A stretch of DNA of 64,000 nt. Source: Xenorhabdus vietnamensis. Its GTDB lineage: Bacteria; Pseudomonadota; Gammaproteobacteria; Enterobacterales; Enterobacteriaceae. A program made the translations under genes and the position numbers. Under the pieces are notes generated by a model. It was not told the origin of the DNA and made no database searches. It worked only from the letters and a program-made list of their open reading frames with translations. The stretch covers positions 62,001-126,000 of the forward strand of contig NZ_MUBJ01000005.1 in NCBI RefSeq assembly GCF_002127535.1. The letters run 5' to 3'. Positions 1 through 10,304 of the stretch are shown here, piece by piece; the first letter of the stretch is position 1; every line of letters begins with the position of its first letter.

Positions 1-284
1 TGCTCTGGTGTGGCATAACTCATGAATGGCATATCTGCGATTAAGAAAGAATCAGGGGCGCCTGTGCGAACGCAACGAGTATGGTAAACAATATCTTCCA
101 TTGTGACAGGTAAAGTTGAATCGAATCCCTGCACAGTCATACCAAGTGAATCGCCAATTAGCATGACATTGATGCCTTGTTCGGCAAAAAGGCGGGCGAA
201 ACTGGCATCGTAAGCCGTGATAGTAGCGAACTTACGTTTTTCTTTCTTTAACTGACGCAAGTCAGCCAGAGTTGTTGATTGCAT
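1..284 (-). CDS. panB: PanB, ketopantoate hydroxymethyltransferase (N-terminal part)
   Basis: The first 94 codons are present; the gene runs off the left edge. PanB adds a hydroxymethyl group from methylene-tetrahydrofolate to 2-oxoisovalerate, the first step to pantothenate. The translation starts [19 protein letters not shown] and contains the family block [16 protein letters not shown], then [13 protein letters not shown] with the metal-binding Asp, and [12 protein letters not shown]. An AGGAG lies just upstream of the ATG at 284. In E. coli panB also precedes folK and pcnB in reverse order, so the context agrees. Identity is secure; the C-terminal two thirds are not visible. Confidence 0.95.
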   Translation of the reverse strand, partial: MQSTTLADLRQLKKEKRKFATITAYDASFARLFAEQGINVMLIGDSLGMTVQGFDSTLPVTMEDIVYHTRCVRTGAPDSFLIADMPFMSYATPE

Positions 285-382
285 TATTATCTTATCTCCT
301 GAATAGTTATACCCTTTATTTTTCGAATGGCTGTTTTGTTGCCTGCAATTTGAAATTTAATCAGGAATAGAGACTGTCCATT

Positions 383-416
383 GGGTGATTTCAAAATAGG
401 GGTGATCTCAAAATAT
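383..416. repeat. 17-bp tandem duplication between panB and folK
   Basis: GGGTGATTTCAAAATAG (383-399) is followed directly by GGGTGATCTCAAAATAT (400-416), two mismatches in 17. It sits in a 243-bp gap between folK and panB. No hairpin or promoter is obvious in it. Confidence 0.75.
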
Positions 417-527
417 CCAATAGGATGGGCTCCAATTATCCAGAAATAGGCTATGGCTGTATGAGATGTTGGATTGCTTTTCCTTCATAAAATTGCTGTG
501 TTACAACGATAAAACCGACTATCAGTG

Positions 528-1010
528 TTATAACCAAAGCGTCAGGCTATTTTCTGGAACTTGTTTCAATCGTTCGACTAATGTCTCTCCGTCGGGGAAT
601 ACAAGATTCGGTGCAATTTCTGCAAGTGGATAAAGCATAAATTCACGCTGTTTTAGCCCATAGTGAGGAATGGTCAGACGCTCAGTAGTGATGATTTGGT
701 TGCCAAACAGCATGATATCTAAATCGATCGTTCTGGGACCCCAGCGTTCACCTTTGCGGACACGTCCTTGCTCCAGTTCGATCGATTGCGTGTAATCAAG
801 CAATATTTCTGCTGATAATTGGGTTTCCAGTGCGACGGCAAGGTTGAGGTAATCTGGCTGATCCTGTGGCCCCATTGGTTTAGTCCGATAAAAAGATGAT
901 CGAACAACAAAAGTAGTATCAGGGAGCTTTTTCAGAGCAGCAAGTGCGCTATCGACTTGCTGCAAAGGGTCGGCCAGATTACTGCCAATGGCGATATAGA
1001 CTCGAGTCAT
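528..1010 (-). CDS. folK: FolK, HPPK pyrophosphokinase
   Basis: A 160-residue 2-amino-4-hydroxy-6-hydroxymethyldihydropteridine pyrophosphokinase; it transfers pyrophosphate from ATP to the pterin in folate synthesis. Seen: the N-terminal MTRVYIAIGSNLADP, the SSFYRTKPMGPQDQPDYLN block, and the HPPK signature RWGPRTIDLDIMLFG with its metal-binding Asp pair. An in-frame ATG 12 codons upstream would lie inside pcnB; the ATG at 1010 is preferred because the protein then begins like its homologues. It starts one base after the pcnB stop codon, so the two are very probably co-transcribed and translationally coupled. Confidence 0.95.
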   Translation of the reverse strand: MTRVYIAIGSNLADPLQQVDSALAALKKLPDTTFVVRSSFYRTKPMGPQDQPDYLNLAVALETQLSAEILLDYTQSIELEQGRVRKGERWGPRTIDLDIMLFGNQIITTERLTIPHYGLKQREFMLYPLAEIAPNLVFPDGETLVERLKQVPENSLTLWL

Positions 1011-1011
1011 A

Positions 1012-2559
1012 TTAATCGTCATTCCTGTTTTGGCCAGTAGGTCCACGACGGTGACGCATTCTGCGCCGAATTGGTCTGTTGCCTAGTTTTGATATCATTC
1101 CACGTTGCTGAGATGATGTTGATTGTTGGAACTCAGTCCACCACTGCACTAACTCTTTCAGTTCATGGCGTGGCTCAACACCGGCACGCAATTCTAATAA
1201 ATCATACGCAGCCCGGAATTTTGGATGTTCCATCAGTTTATTCGCCCGTTTTCCTTGACGATGTGGCAGGCGAAGCTGAAGCGACCAGATATCGCGCATG
1301 GTTGTGGTATGGCGTTTCGGAATCGCAATAGAGCGGTACTGTTCATCAAGAATATCATCTGTTGCCAACGAAAAGGCTTGGTTATACGGCAACCCACCTT
1401 CTTGAGCCAGTTTTTCCGCATGTTCAAGCAGTGGATACCACAGCATGGCTGCAAATAAGAAAGCGGGATTAACTCTCTTGTCGTTTTGCAAACGAGAATC
1501 AGTATTTTTCAACACTTGTACCAGCAATTTTTCCATCGGTGAATCACCATTCTGGGTGAGGCCACGTTGAATAATAGGGAACAATGGCTGGAACAGATGA
1601 TATTCGCGCAGCAGTTTATAAGTTTTATAACCTTGCCCTGTCTGTAACAGTTTCAAGGATTCTTCGAACAAGCGCGCTGATGGAATATCTTTTAACAAAA
1701 ATGCAAGACGTGGGATCGGTTCAGCAGTAGCTGGTTCGATGGTCATGCCCAGTTTGCTGGCAAAGCGGACAGCACGTAGCATACGCACAGGATCTTCCCG
1801 ATAACGGGTTTCTGGATCACCAATTAAACGAATGATACCTGCGTTCAAATCTGCCATTCCGCCAACATAATCCCGCACGGATAAATCTTCAATGCCGTAA
1901 TAGAGGCTATTGATCGTGAAATCACGACGTATAGCGTCTTCTTCCACTGAACCGAAAATGTTATCACGCAGCAACATGCCGCTTTGAGCTTTATGTGACT
2001 GATTTCGGTCATTGCTTTCAATTTGATCATGTGGCCCGCGGAAGGTGGCAACCTCAATCACATCAGGCCCGAACATGATATGGGCAAGGCGAAAGCGACG
2101 CCCGACAAGACGACAGTTACGGAACAAATGACGAATTTGCTCAGGGGTGGCGTTAGTTGCTATATCAAAATCTTTGGGGTTTTTGTGCAGCAGTAAATCA
2201 CGAACGCCGCCACCTACCAGATAAGCTTCAAACCCTGATTTATTCAGGCGATATAGAACCTTGAGAGCATTATTACTAATGTCTTTTCGTGAAATTGAGT
2301 GCTGTTCTCGTGGGATCACCGTGATCGGAGAGTCTGAAGGTTCTGCCTTTGCGGATTTTTTCTTCATGTTGTCATTTTTGGCATGTGATGAAGATGAATG
2401 ATTCCTTCTGCGGCGTTTATGCAGAGAACTGCCCTCTGTTTGAGCAGAATGGTCAGATATGGTGACTGGCCTTTCACTGACTGCCTGTGTGTCGTGTTTT
2501 GCCCTGTTATCACGGTTTAGCAAATTACGGCAGAAAGTTGCTACTCGGTTAAAGAAAAT
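1012..2559 (-). CDS. pcnB: PcnB, poly(A) polymerase I, probable AUU start
   Basis: Adds 3' poly(A) tails to RNAs and so marks them for decay. Residues about 60-200 carry the nucleotidyltransferase core: GGGVRDLLL, then [15 protein letters not shown] with the catalytic Asp pair, and [11 protein letters not shown]. The C-terminus is Arg-rich ([13 protein letters not shown]). The first in-frame ATG is at 2523, but homology to the E. coli N-terminus (FTRVANFCR) continues upstream as [15 protein letters not shown] back to an ATT at 2559-2557, preceded by GAGG at a 6-nt spacing. E. coli pcnB is known to start at AUU, so I extend to that codon (515 residues). The first ATG remains an alternative. 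Confidence 0.9.
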   Translation of the reverse strand: MFFNRVATFCRNLLNRDNRAKHDTQAVSERPVTISDHSAQTEGSSLHKRRRRNHSSSSHAKNDNMKKKSAKAEPSDSPITVIPREQHSISRKDISNNALKVLYRLNKSGFEAYLVGGGVRDLLLHKNPKDFDIATNATPEQIRHLFRNCRLVGRRFRLAHIMFGPDVIEVATFRGPHDQIESNDRNQSHKAQSGMLLRDNIFGSVEEDAIRRDFTINSLYYGIEDLSVRDYVGGMADLNAGIIRLIGDPETRYREDPVRMLRAVRFASKLGMTIEPATAEPIPRLAFLLKDIPSARLFEESLKLLQTGQGYKTYKLLREYHLFQPLFPIIQRGLTQNGDSPMEKLLVQVLKNTDSRLQNDKRVNPAFLFAAMLWYPLLEHAEKLAQEGGLPYNQAFSLATDDILDEQYRSIAIPKRHTTTMRDIWSLQLRLPHRQGKRANKLMEHPKFRAAYDLLELRAGVEPRHELKELVQWWTEFQQSTSSQQRGMISKLGNRPIRRRMRHRRGPTGQNRNDD

Positions 2560-2683
2560 GGTACACCTCGATAGTGACTAATCAATTAAAATAAAAAACA
2601 AAAAAACAGCCGCCAATCATAACTTAATGAACATTTTTTGAGAATGTTTACATTGCTAATAGAAAGACTTTATTTAGCTTGTT

Positions 2684-3565
2684 CTATTGGCTCTTTTTTG
2701 GCGGAACCGCGTGTATGTTCCAACCGACGATAGCTTGCTGTAGCAATTGCTCTGTAGTGAGATCCTGCCAGCCTGCAATGGTAGGTTGATTTAAAAATGA
2801 TAACGCATCAATAATCAATGGCCTTGGATCATCTAATGGGATCGGTTGGGCATGATTTTGTTTAGAAAGTTTATTTCCTTCTTTATTGAGTACGAGCGGT
2901 AAATGCACATAATCTGGCGTAGTGAAATTCAGGTGCTGATAAAGCGATAGCTGACGAACCGTCGGCTCAATGAGATCAGTTCCTCTGACAATTTCAGTGA
3001 CGCCTTGGTAGTTATCATCAATAACAACGACAAGATTATAGGCGAATAAACCGTCTTTGCGATAAATAATGAAATCTTCCTCAGCCATTTCAGTGGATAC
3101 AGTGATGTGCCCTTGCAATTTATCGTAAAAACCATAAACAGGATGATGCTGTTTCAGGCGAATTGCGGCGTTATGATCAGGAAGATGTAAATACTGGCAA
3201 TGACCATTATAGAATCCGCCTAGTTGTTGAATGCGTTGGCGGGTGCAGATACAGTAATAGCTATCTCCTTGCTGTTTTAATTGATTGAGGATAGTGCGGT
3301 AAGCGTCATGGCGCTGGGATTGATAGAGTACCTCGTCATCCCAATAAAGCCCGTAATGTTCAAGGGTTTTCAATATTCGGTCGGCTGCACCGACAACTTC
3401 CCGCGGTGGGTCAATGTCATCAATACGCATCAGCCATTTTCCGTGGCAGGCACGAGCTTGCAGATAACTGCCCAGTGCAGTCACTAGAGAACCAAAATGG
3501 AGATCACCAGAAGGGGATGGGGCGAAGCGCCCAATATATAGCGAGGAATGTTCAGGTTGAGTCAT
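2684..3565 (-). CDS. gluQ: GluQ, glutamyl-Q tRNA(Asp) synthetase
   Basis: 293 residues. It glutamylates queuosine at position 34 of tRNA-Asp and resembles the GluRS catalytic domain without the anticodon-binding domain. Seen: [21 protein letters not shown] (nucleotide-binding HIGH-like region), a zinc site made from CICTRQR and the later GFYNGHCQY, the EIVRGTDL block, and KLSKQNHA in place of KMSKS. It lies 59 bp downstream of dksA on the same strand, as in E. coli, where gluQ is expressed by read-through from dksA. Confidence 0.95.
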   Translation of the reverse strand: MTQPEHSSLYIGRFAPSPSGDLHFGSLVTALGSYLQARACHGKWLMRIDDIDPPREVVGAADRILKTLEHYGLYWDDEVLYQSQRHDAYRTILNQLKQQGDSYYCICTRQRIQQLGGFYNGHCQYLHLPDHNAAIRLKQHHPVYGFYDKLQGHITVSTEMAEEDFIIYRKDGLFAYNLVVVIDDNYQGVTEIVRGTDLIEPTVRQLSLYQHLNFTTPDYVHLPLVLNKEGNKLSKQNHAQPIPLDDPRPLIIDALSFLNQPTIAGWQDLTTEQLLQQAIVGWNIHAVPPKKSQ

Positions 3566-3585
3566 AACAAGTTCAATATAGGGAC

Positions 3586-3611
3586 GTACGGCGTGTAATA
3601 CAACGCCGTAC
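3586..3611. other. Stem-loop in the dksA-gluQ gap
   Basis: GTACGGCGT (3586-3594) pairs perfectly with ACGCCGTAC (3603-3611) around an 8-nt loop. There is no T tract on the minus strand, so it is not a classical terminator; it could dampen read-through from dksA into gluQ or be a processing site. Confidence 0.6.
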
Positions 3612-3624
3612 TTAACCCTCTTCG

Positions 3625-4080
3625 TTAGCCAGCCATTTGCTTTTCGCGAATTTCGGCCAAGGTCTTACAGTCAATACATAAATCGGCTGTTGGGCGAGCT
3701 TCTAAACGGCGGATGCCGATCTCAACCCCACAGGATTCACAATAACCAAAGTCCTCATCTTCGACTTTTTTCAGCGTTTTTTCGATCTTTTTGATCAACT
3801 TACGCTCACGATCCCGATTACGTAATTCAAGACTGAACTCTTCTTCTTGCGCCGCACGGTCAACTGGATCAGGGAAGTTTGCTGCCTCATCTTGCATATG
3901 AGATACAGTACGGTCTACTTCATCCCTGAGTTGATTGCGCCATGCTTCCAGAATCAGCTTGAAATGCTCTAATTGGGCATCGTTCATGTATTCTTCGCCT
4001 GGCTTTTCCTGATAAGGCTCTACCCCAGCGATGGCGAGAATGCTCAAGGACGAGGTTTTGCGTTTTTGCCCTTCTTGCAT
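3625..4080 (-). CDS. dksA: DksA, RNA polymerase-binding stringent response factor
   Basis: 151 residues, the E. coli length. DksA enters the secondary channel of RNA polymerase and works with ppGpp. Seen: a central coiled coil (about residues 33-108), the tip motif [10 protein letters not shown] with D71 and D74, and a C-terminal four-cysteine zinc finger (C114, C117, C135, C138). The ATG at 4080 has AGGAG 7 nt upstream. RelA, which makes the ppGpp partner, is in the same window at 21.6 kb. Confidence 0.97.
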   Translation of the reverse strand: MQEGQKRKTSSLSILAIAGVEPYQEKPGEEYMNDAQLEHFKLILEAWRNQLRDEVDRTVSHMQDEAANFPDPVDRAAQEEEFSLELRNRDRERKLIKKIEKTLKKVEDEDFGYCESCGVEIGIRRLEARPTADLCIDCKTLAEIREKQMAG

Positions 4081-4275
4081 AATGCTTCTCCTTACACACG
4101 CACTATCACACGATCCCCTAATAATAGGGGGAAAAAAATAAGCCGCTATAAATAGCAGATGACTGCGAGGTTGGCAATTGTTCCTGCCATTAGTTTTGCA
4201 ATGGTGTGAAGACAGGCATGTTTACTGTCTAAATATATTGCAGAAAACCCCTCACCAGCAAGACCTGTTTACAAA

Positions 4276-4986
4276 TTATCCCATTGATACAAAAGGTAAT
4301 TTGTCACTCAGAACCATTCTGCTTTCTGTCATGCAGGCCTTATAACAAATTACTTCGACTCCTGATTTACATGCTTGTTCCAAAAGAAAAGCATAATCAT
4401 GGTCAATATGTTTTGCTGCTGCAACCTGACTGATCCCAGAATGTAAAACAGCAAATAACAAGACAGCACGCTGGCCTTGTTGTGCTATCAATGATAGCTC
4501 ACGTAAATGTTTTTGCCCCCGAATTGTGACTGCATCAGGAAAATAGCCATATTTCTCCTGTAATAATGTCACTGATTTAACTTCAATATAGCAATTAACT
4601 TTTTGTTTTGACTGTAACAATAAATCTATACGGCTTTTCTCTTTTCCATAGCCAATTTCACGACTAATGTGCTCATACCCAGATAATTCCGAAATAATAT
4701 TTTTCTCAATAGCTTGATAGGCCAGATCATTTGCTCTGAGTGTATTGACACAGATCCAGTGACCATCTTGGGTTTGTGTCAATTCCCAGCTATTCGGGTA
4801 TTTGCGTTTGGGATTATCTGATGTGGAATACCACACGGTATCTCCTGGCGTGGCACATCCTGTCATGGCACCAGTGTTGGCACAGTGTATAGTGAGTGTT
4901 TCTCCTTCTGGCGTGAGGACATCCGCAAGAAAGCGCTTATAGCGGCGGATTAAGGTAGCGGGCTTCAGGGGAGGTGAAAATTCCAT
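4276..4986 (-). CDS. sfsA: SfsA family protein
   Basis: 236 residues. SfsA was named for raising maltose gene expression when overproduced; its nuclease-like fold (PD-(D/E)xK type) includes the segment [10 protein letters not shown] followed by [11 protein letters not shown], both visible here. Further family blocks are [15 protein letters not shown] and [16 protein letters not shown]. The order hrpB / sfsA-dksA matches E. coli. A GAAGGAAAG lies upstream of the ATG. Its cellular role is poorly defined. Confidence 0.9.
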   Translation of the reverse strand: MEFSPPLKPATLIRRYKRFLADVLTPEGETLTIHCANTGAMTGCATPGDTVWYSTSDNPKRKYPNSWELTQTQDGHWICVNTLRANDLAYQAIEKNIISELSGYEHISREIGYGKEKSRIDLLLQSKQKVNCYIEVKSVTLLQEKYGYFPDAVTIRGQKHLRELSLIAQQGQRAVLLFAVLHSGISQVAAAKHIDHDYAFLLEQACKSGVEVICYKACMTESRMVLSDKLPFVSMG

Positions 4987-5139
4987 AAACTTTCCTTCAT
5001 AACCAGTGAGAGCAGGTTTTCAGTGATCGAAAATATTCCATAGTTGACGGAATCAATGACCTGAAATTCGATCAAATGAAATCAAAAGCGCTAATGCTAC
5101 AATGGCATCCATTGAAAGTTAATTCATTATGGTGATCCT

Positions 5140-7659
5140 TTGTCATTACCAATTTATGACGTTGCGGAATCAGTGATCGCTGAATTGCAAACGTCGAAGC
5201 AAGTATTACTGCATGCGCCAACAGGGGCAGGAAAATCAACTGGATTGCCATTGGCTATTTTGCATCATGCACAGTTTGCGGGGCGCATCATTATGCTGGA
5301 ACCGCGGCGAATTGCTGCGCGTAGTGTGGCTGAGCGCCTGGCCGAGCAACTCAATGAACCTGTTGGTGTGACCGTTGGTTACCGGATACGTTCGGAGGCT
5401 AAAGTCAGTGCGTCTACACATCTTGAAGTCGTGACCGAAGGGATATTAACACGAATGCTTCAACAAGATCCGGAATTAAGTGATGTCTCTCTCGTGATCC
5501 TTGATGAATTCCATGAGCGCAGTTTACAGGCTGATCTTGCATTGGCATTGTTACTGGATGTGCAGGAAGGGTTGCGCGATGATCTGCGTATCTTGGTGAT
5601 GTCTGCAACATTGGATAATCAGCGCCTCTCCTCATTATTACCAGATGCACCAGTGATTGTGTCAGAAGGACGTAGCTATCCGGTAATGAGGTTATATCAT
5701 CCACTTTCCCCTCATCAAACTTTTGAGCAAGCAGTGACATCGGCGGTATTGCGGTTATTGCAGCAGGAAATGGGGTCGTTATTACTGTTTCTGCCCGGTG
5801 TTGGTGAAATTCAACGGGTATTGTCGCAATTGGAAGGCAAGGTCAATGACGATACGCTGCTGTGTCCGTTGTATGGTGCATTGTCGTTATCAGATCAACG
5901 CAAGGCAATAATGCCAGCCCCAGAAGGGATGCGTAAGGTTGTGTTGGCTACCAATATTGCAGAAACCAGTTTGACGATTGAAGGTATCCGTTTGGTTGTA
6001 GACTGTGGACTGGAGCGCACCAGCCGATTTGAACCGAAGAGTGGACTGACACGCTTGATTACTCAGCGTATCAGTCAGGCATCAATGGTTCAGCGAGCAG
6101 GGCGGGCTGGACGATTGGAGGCAGGTGTTTGTTGGCACTTATTTAGTCAGGATCAAGCAGAAAGAGCCAGAGAACACAGTGAACCAGAGATTCTGCATTC
6201 AGATTTAAGTAACTTGTTGCTTTCTTTATTGCAGTGGGGATGTCGTGACAGCACCCAACTTCGTTGGTTGGATAATCCACCAAAGCCTGCATTGACTGTC
6301 GCGGAATCTCTGTTATTGCGGCTGGGGGCATTGGATGGTAATCAGCAACTGACTTCCCGTGGCTGGCAAATGGCGGAATCTGGCAGTGAGCCGCGTTTGG
6401 CGGCGATATTATGTTCGGGTAAAGAGCGTGAGGAGAAGGAACGAAGCCGTGCAGCATTGGTAACGGCAGCGAAATTGGTTGCTATTCTGGAAGAACCCCC
6501 GCATCGTGGGCAACCTGATCTTCTTTATTGGATGACGACGAAACAGCGTCATTGGCAGCTACGAACCGATCAGCTGGTCAGGAATCTTGCCGATAAATTT
6601 GTTGCAGATAGCCAAGCAGATAAAAGTAAGAAACAACGTTTTGAGAACAATTCAGAAAACATCAGACTGGATCTTGTGCCTGAACTATTGGTACAGGGAT
6701 TCCCAGATCGGATTGCCAAAAACCGTGATAATCTTGGGCGTTTCCAGTTAGCCAATGGTTTGGGGGGAGCGTTGGAACGTGAAGAACCACTTTCGGGAGA
6801 AGCTTGGTTAGTTATTCCCTCACTACATTTTCTCTCACGACAGCAGGGTAATAGTCATCCTGATGCCCGCATTCTGCTTGCCTGCCCGTTGGATATTGAA
6901 CAAACCATAAAGCAACATTCTTTTCTGTTTACTGAACATACAGCCGTAGAATGGGATGATAACAAGGGTTCGTTGCGGGCGTGGAAGCGTTTGCAATGTG
7001 GGCGATTAATCGTCAAAGCACAGCCATTGGCAAAACCTTCGAAATCTGAATTACAGGAAGCTTTGCTGAACTGGGTCAGGCAGGAAGGTTTATCGGCGTT
7101 AAATTGGTCACAGGAAGCATTGCAGCTGCGTATTCGCTTGCAAAGGGCAACAGAATGGCTGGCAGAAGTGGAGTGGCCTGCGGTTGATGATGAAGCGTTG
7201 TTGAATTCCCTTGAACAGTGGTTGCAGCCGGCGTTGGTAGATGTTGATGATTTGAAGGGTTTGCGCCAGATTGAGCTGTCATCTTGTTTGATTGGTTTAC
7301 TTGATTGGCAGCAACGGCAAATACTGGATAATGAGTTGCCTACTAATTACACTGTGCCAACTGGCAGCAGGATCAAGATCCAATATTTCAGCGATAAGCC
7401 TCCTGTGCTGTCAGTTAGAATGCAGGAAATGTACGGAGAGCAACAAAACCCTATATTGGCGAAAGGACGAATTCCGCTTGTCATTGAGTTGTTATCTCCT
7501 GCCCATCGACCATTACAAATCACGCAAAATCTCGCTGCATTTTGGCAAGGAACTTATCGTGAGGTGCAAAAAGAGATGAAAGGGCGTTACCCCAAACATT
7601 TATGGCCAGATGATCCTGCTAACACAGCACCGACGAGGCGTGTGAAAAAACATATGTAA
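5140..7659 (+). CDS. hrpB: HrpB, ATP-dependent DEAH-box RNA helicase
   Basis: 839 residues. Walker A (APTGAGKST, about residues 26-34), DEAH-type Walker B (LDEFHERS), SAT motif (VMSATLDN), then the helicase C domain with ATNIAETSLTIEG and QRAGRAGR, and the HrpB-specific C-terminal region. Its substrate in bacteria is not established. The reading frame opens at TTG 5140; nearby ATG 5129 and GTG 5132 are out of frame, so TTG is the best start (initial residues SLPIYDV). It diverges from sfsA with a 153-bp gap. Confidence 0.93.
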   Translation: MSLPIYDVAESVIAELQTSKQVLLHAPTGAGKSTGLPLAILHHAQFAGRIIMLEPRRIAARSVAERLAEQLNEPVGVTVGYRIRSEAKVSASTHLEVVTEGILTRMLQQDPELSDVSLVILDEFHERSLQADLALALLLDVQEGLRDDLRILVMSATLDNQRLSSLLPDAPVIVSEGRSYPVMRLYHPLSPHQTFEQAVTSAVLRLLQQEMGSLLLFLPGVGEIQRVLSQLEGKVNDDTLLCPLYGALSLSDQRKAIMPAPEGMRKVVLATNIAETSLTIEGIRLVVDCGLERTSRFEPKSGLTRLITQRISQASMVQRAGRAGRLEAGVCWHLFSQDQAERAREHSEPEILHSDLSNLLLSLLQWGCRDSTQLRWLDNPPKPALTVAESLLLRLGALDGNQQLTSRGWQMAESGSEPRLAAILCSGKEREEKERSRAALVTAAKLVAILEEPPHRGQPDLLYWMTTKQRHWQLRTDQLVRNLADKFVADSQADKSKKQRFENNSENIRLDLVPELLVQGFPDRIAKNRDNLGRFQLANGLGGALEREEPLSGEAWLVIPSLHFLSRQQGNSHPDARILLACPLDIEQTIKQHSFLFTEHTAVEWDDNKGSLRAWKRLQCGRLIVKAQPLAKPSKSELQEALLNWVRQEGLSALNWSQEALQLRIRLQRATEWLAEVEWPAVDDEALLNSLEQWLQPALVDVDDLKGLRQIELSSCLIGLLDWQQRQILDNELPTNYTVPTGSRIKIQYFSDKPPVLSVRMQEMYGEQQNPILAKGRIPLVIELLSPAHRPLQITQNLAAFWQGTYREVQKEMKGRYPKHLWPDDPANTAPTRRVKKHM

Positions 7660-7670
7660 TTATTTGAAAT

Positions 7671-7734
7671 CGTGTACTTGTAAAATCATGTGCTTGTAAA
7701 ATTATGCACTTATGAATTTATGTGTCTGTATTTA
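7671..7734. repeat. 16-bp tandem array, about four copies, hrpB-mrcB gap
   Basis: Copies: CGTGTACTTGTAAAAT (7671), CATGTGCTTGTAAAAT (7687), TATGCACTTATGAATT (7703), TATGTGTCTGTATTTA (7719). The first two differ at two positions; the later ones are decayed. The array fills nearly the whole 97-bp gap and ends just before the mrcB ribosome binding site. Confidence 0.7.
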
Positions 7735-7756
7735 ATAAATATTTGGAGAATTCGGT

Positions 7757-10231
7757 ATGTCTGATGATGATCGTCAGCCAATCGGACGCAAGGGTAAAAA
7801 ATCAGGGCTTCGTCGTGGGCGAACATCTAAAAAACGCAATCGGCGGGATGATTATGATGATTATGAAAATGATGATTTTGACGACGATGAGGATGAAGTC
7901 ATGACTGATAAAGGGAAAAAATCCCGCAAGTCTAAGGTTCGCCAATCTAAAGGCGGTGGGCACAGGTTTTTGTGGCTGCTGTTGAAAATTTTTATTGTAC
8001 TGGCAGTACTCATTGTTATTTATGGTTTTTACTTGGATAACAAGATTCGCCATCGTATCGACGGCAAGGTCTGGGATTTACCGGCTGCGGTGTATGGTCG
8101 GGTGGTCAGCCTTGAACCGGGTATGGATTACAGTAAGAACGAAATGGTTCGTTTGCTGGAAGGTATGCAGTATCGGAAAGTGACCAAAATCACCCGGGCA
8201 GGTGAATTCGTGGTCAGGGGTAATAATATTGAGATACTACGCCGCCCATTTGATTTCCCTGACGGTAAAGAAGAGCAAATTCAGGCACGGCTGACTTTTG
8301 ATAATAGCCATCTTTCCAGTATTGAAAATATGGAAAACCATCGTCAATTTGGTTTTTTCCGCCTTGATCCAAAATTGATCACCATGATGCAGTCACCGAA
8401 CGGTGAACAGCGTCTGTTTGTGCCGTATTCGGGCTTTCCCGATTTACTGGTGAAGACTTTACTGGAAACAGAAGATCGCTATTTTTATGAACATGATGGG
8501 GTCAGGCCGCTTTCCATTGCCCGTGCTTTCTTGGCTAACCTGATGGCAGGACGTACGGTTCAGGGGGGAAGTACTCTGACACAGCAATTAGTTAGAAACC
8601 TGTTTCTCTCCAATGAACGTACTTTGAGTCGCAAAGCGAATGAAGCATATATGGCGGTGCTGATGGATGCACGCTATAGCAAAGATCGCATTCTGGAATT
8701 GTATTTGAACGAAGTTTTTCTGGGGCAAAGTGGTGATGAGCAGATCCATGGCTTCCCGCTGGCGAGTTTGTACTATTTCGGGCGTCCGGTTGATGAGCTG
8801 AGCTTGGATCAGCAAGCGTTGCTGGTGGGAATGGTCAAGGGAGCCTCGTTGTATAACCCATGGCGCAACCCTAAAATTGCGCTGGAGCGACGTAATATTG
8901 TTTTGAAAATCCTCCAGAACCGAAAAGTCATCGATCAGGAATTGTATGATTTGCTCAGTGCCCGCCCATTGGGTGTAAAACCGAAAAATGAATCGATTAC
9001 ACCGCAACCTGCTTTTATGCAATTAGTGCGTCAGGAATTGCAGGAAAAGCTGGGCGATAAAATCAATGATCTGTCAGGCGTGAAGATCTTTACTACCCTC
9101 GATCCTGTTGCTCAGGATGCTGCGGAAAAATCCGTTGAAGAGGGGGTTATTGCTCTGAGAAAGACACGCAAGGTTAATGATCTGGAAGGGGCAATGGTTG
9201 TTGTTGACCGTTTCAGTGGTGAAGTTCGTGCGATGGTTGGTGGTTCCCAACCACAATATGCCGGATTTAACCGGGCATTGAATGCCCGTCGTTTGATTGG
9301 TTCCTTGGCTAAACCTGCCACTTATCTGACGGCATTGAGTTTGCCGGATAAATATCGTTTTAATACATGGCTGGCGGATGAACCTATCTCTATTCCTCAG
9401 GCGGGAGGAAAACCCTGGGAGCCAAGGAACTTTAGTCGCACTTTCAGTGGGCGTGTCATGTTGATCGATGCGTTAGCACGTTCAATGAATATTCCGACAG
9501 TAAATTTGGGGATGGATATTGGGTTAGATCGTATTTCCAATACCTTAGTTTCACTGGGTATTCCTGAGAAAGAGATCCAAAAGATTCCTTCTATGCTGTT
9601 AGGAGCAATTAGCCTGACTCCAATGGAAATGGCACAGGAATTCCAGACTATTGCCAGCGGCGGTAATCGAGCAAAACTCTCAGCGTTGCGCTCTATTATT
9701 ACCGAAGATGGCACGGTGGTTTACCAGAGCTACCCACAGGCAGAGCAAGTTGTGCCGCCACAGGCTGCTTATCTGACACTATACGGTATGCAGCAGGTTG
9801 TGGAGAGGGGGACAGGGCGCTCGTTGAGCGGCAAATATGGCAAATATAATCTGGCGGGTAAAACCGGAACGACCAATGATCTTCGCGACAGTTGGTTTAC
9901 AGGCATTGATGGCAAGGAAGTGGCGGTTGTCTGGACTGGACGTGATAACAATGGCCCAACTAATTTGACCGGAGCGACGGGAGCACTGACGATTTATCGT
10001 CGTTATCTGGAAAATGAAACACCATTGATGCTGAATAACCGTCCACCGGAAGGTATTGTGGATATGTCAGTCAATGAAGACGGCAGTTTCAACTGTGAGG
10101 GCGGCGGTATTAGGGTATTACCGGTTTGGACTGATGATCCACAAGGCTTGTGCCAACAGTCAGTACAACAGCCCATAGAGGAGAATAAAAAAGAAGCTCC
10201 CGGCTGGCTGCGGGAAATGTTTGGTCAGTAA
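7757..10231 (+). CDS. mrcB: PBP1b, bifunctional peptidoglycan synthase
   Basis: 824 residues. A charged cytoplasmic tail rich in Asp and Lys (1-70), one membrane segment (about 71-92), the UvrB-like UB2H domain that in E. coli binds the activator LpoB, the GT51 transglycosylase domain (catalytic Glu in LETEDRYFYEHDGV; GGSTLTQQLVRN), and the transpeptidase domain with SxxK in GSLAKPATY, SMN, and KTGTT. It polymerises and cross-links glycan in the periplasm. GGAG precedes the ATG at 7757. E. coli has the same hrpB-mrcB order. No fhuA-type gene follows here. Confidence 0.96.
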   Translation: MSDDDRQPIGRKGKKSGLRRGRTSKKRNRRDDYDDYENDDFDDDEDEVMTDKGKKSRKSKVRQSKGGGHRFLWLLLKIFIVLAVLIVIYGFYLDNKIRHRIDGKVWDLPAAVYGRVVSLEPGMDYSKNEMVRLLEGMQYRKVTKITRAGEFVVRGNNIEILRRPFDFPDGKEEQIQARLTFDNSHLSSIENMENHRQFGFFRLDPKLITMMQSPNGEQRLFVPYSGFPDLLVKTLLETEDRYFYEHDGVRPLSIARAFLANLMAGRTVQGGSTLTQQLVRNLFLSNERTLSRKANEAYMAVLMDARYSKDRILELYLNEVFLGQSGDEQIHGFPLASLYYFGRPVDELSLDQQALLVGMVKGASLYNPWRNPKIALERRNIVLKILQNRKVIDQELYDLLSARPLGVKPKNESITPQPAFMQLVRQELQEKLGDKINDLSGVKIFTTLDPVAQDAAEKSVEEGVIALRKTRKVNDLEGAMVVVDRFSGEVRAMVGGSQPQYAGFNRALNARRLIGSLAKPATYLTALSLPDKYRFNTWLADEPISIPQAGGKPWEPRNFSRTFSGRVMLIDALARSMNIPTVNLGMDIGLDRISNTLVSLGIPEKEIQKIPSMLLGAISLTPMEMAQEFQTIASGGNRAKLSALRSIITEDGTVVYQSYPQAEQVVPPQAAYLTLYGMQQVVERGTGRSLSGKYGKYNLAGKTGTTNDLRDSWFTGIDGKEVAVVWTGRDNNGPTNLTGATGALTIYRRYLENETPLMLNNRPPEGIVDMSVNEDGSFNCEGGGIRVLPVWTDDPQGLCQQSVQQPIEENKKEAPGWLREMFGQ

Positions 10232-10240
10232 TAAAATGTG

Positions 10241-10284
10241 GCTCCCCAACCAAAAATGCAAAAATGGACGGGGAGCTTAATAAA
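10241..10284. terminator. Candidate terminator between mrcB and the SDR gene
   Basis: GCTCCCC (10241-10247) and GGGGAGC (10270-10276) form a stem with a 22-nt loop, followed by TTAATAAATT. It lies between two convergent genes and could serve both; the long loop and poor T tract make it weak. Confidence 0.45.
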
Positions 10285-10304
10285 TTGTCATACTGTCAGG
10301 TGTA

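Noticed and set aside
4113-4129. CCCCTA/TAGGGG hairpin upstream of dksA as a terminator
   Set aside because: The T-rich side precedes the stem in the direction of sfsA-dksA transcription, so it cannot terminate sfsA mRNA in the usual way.
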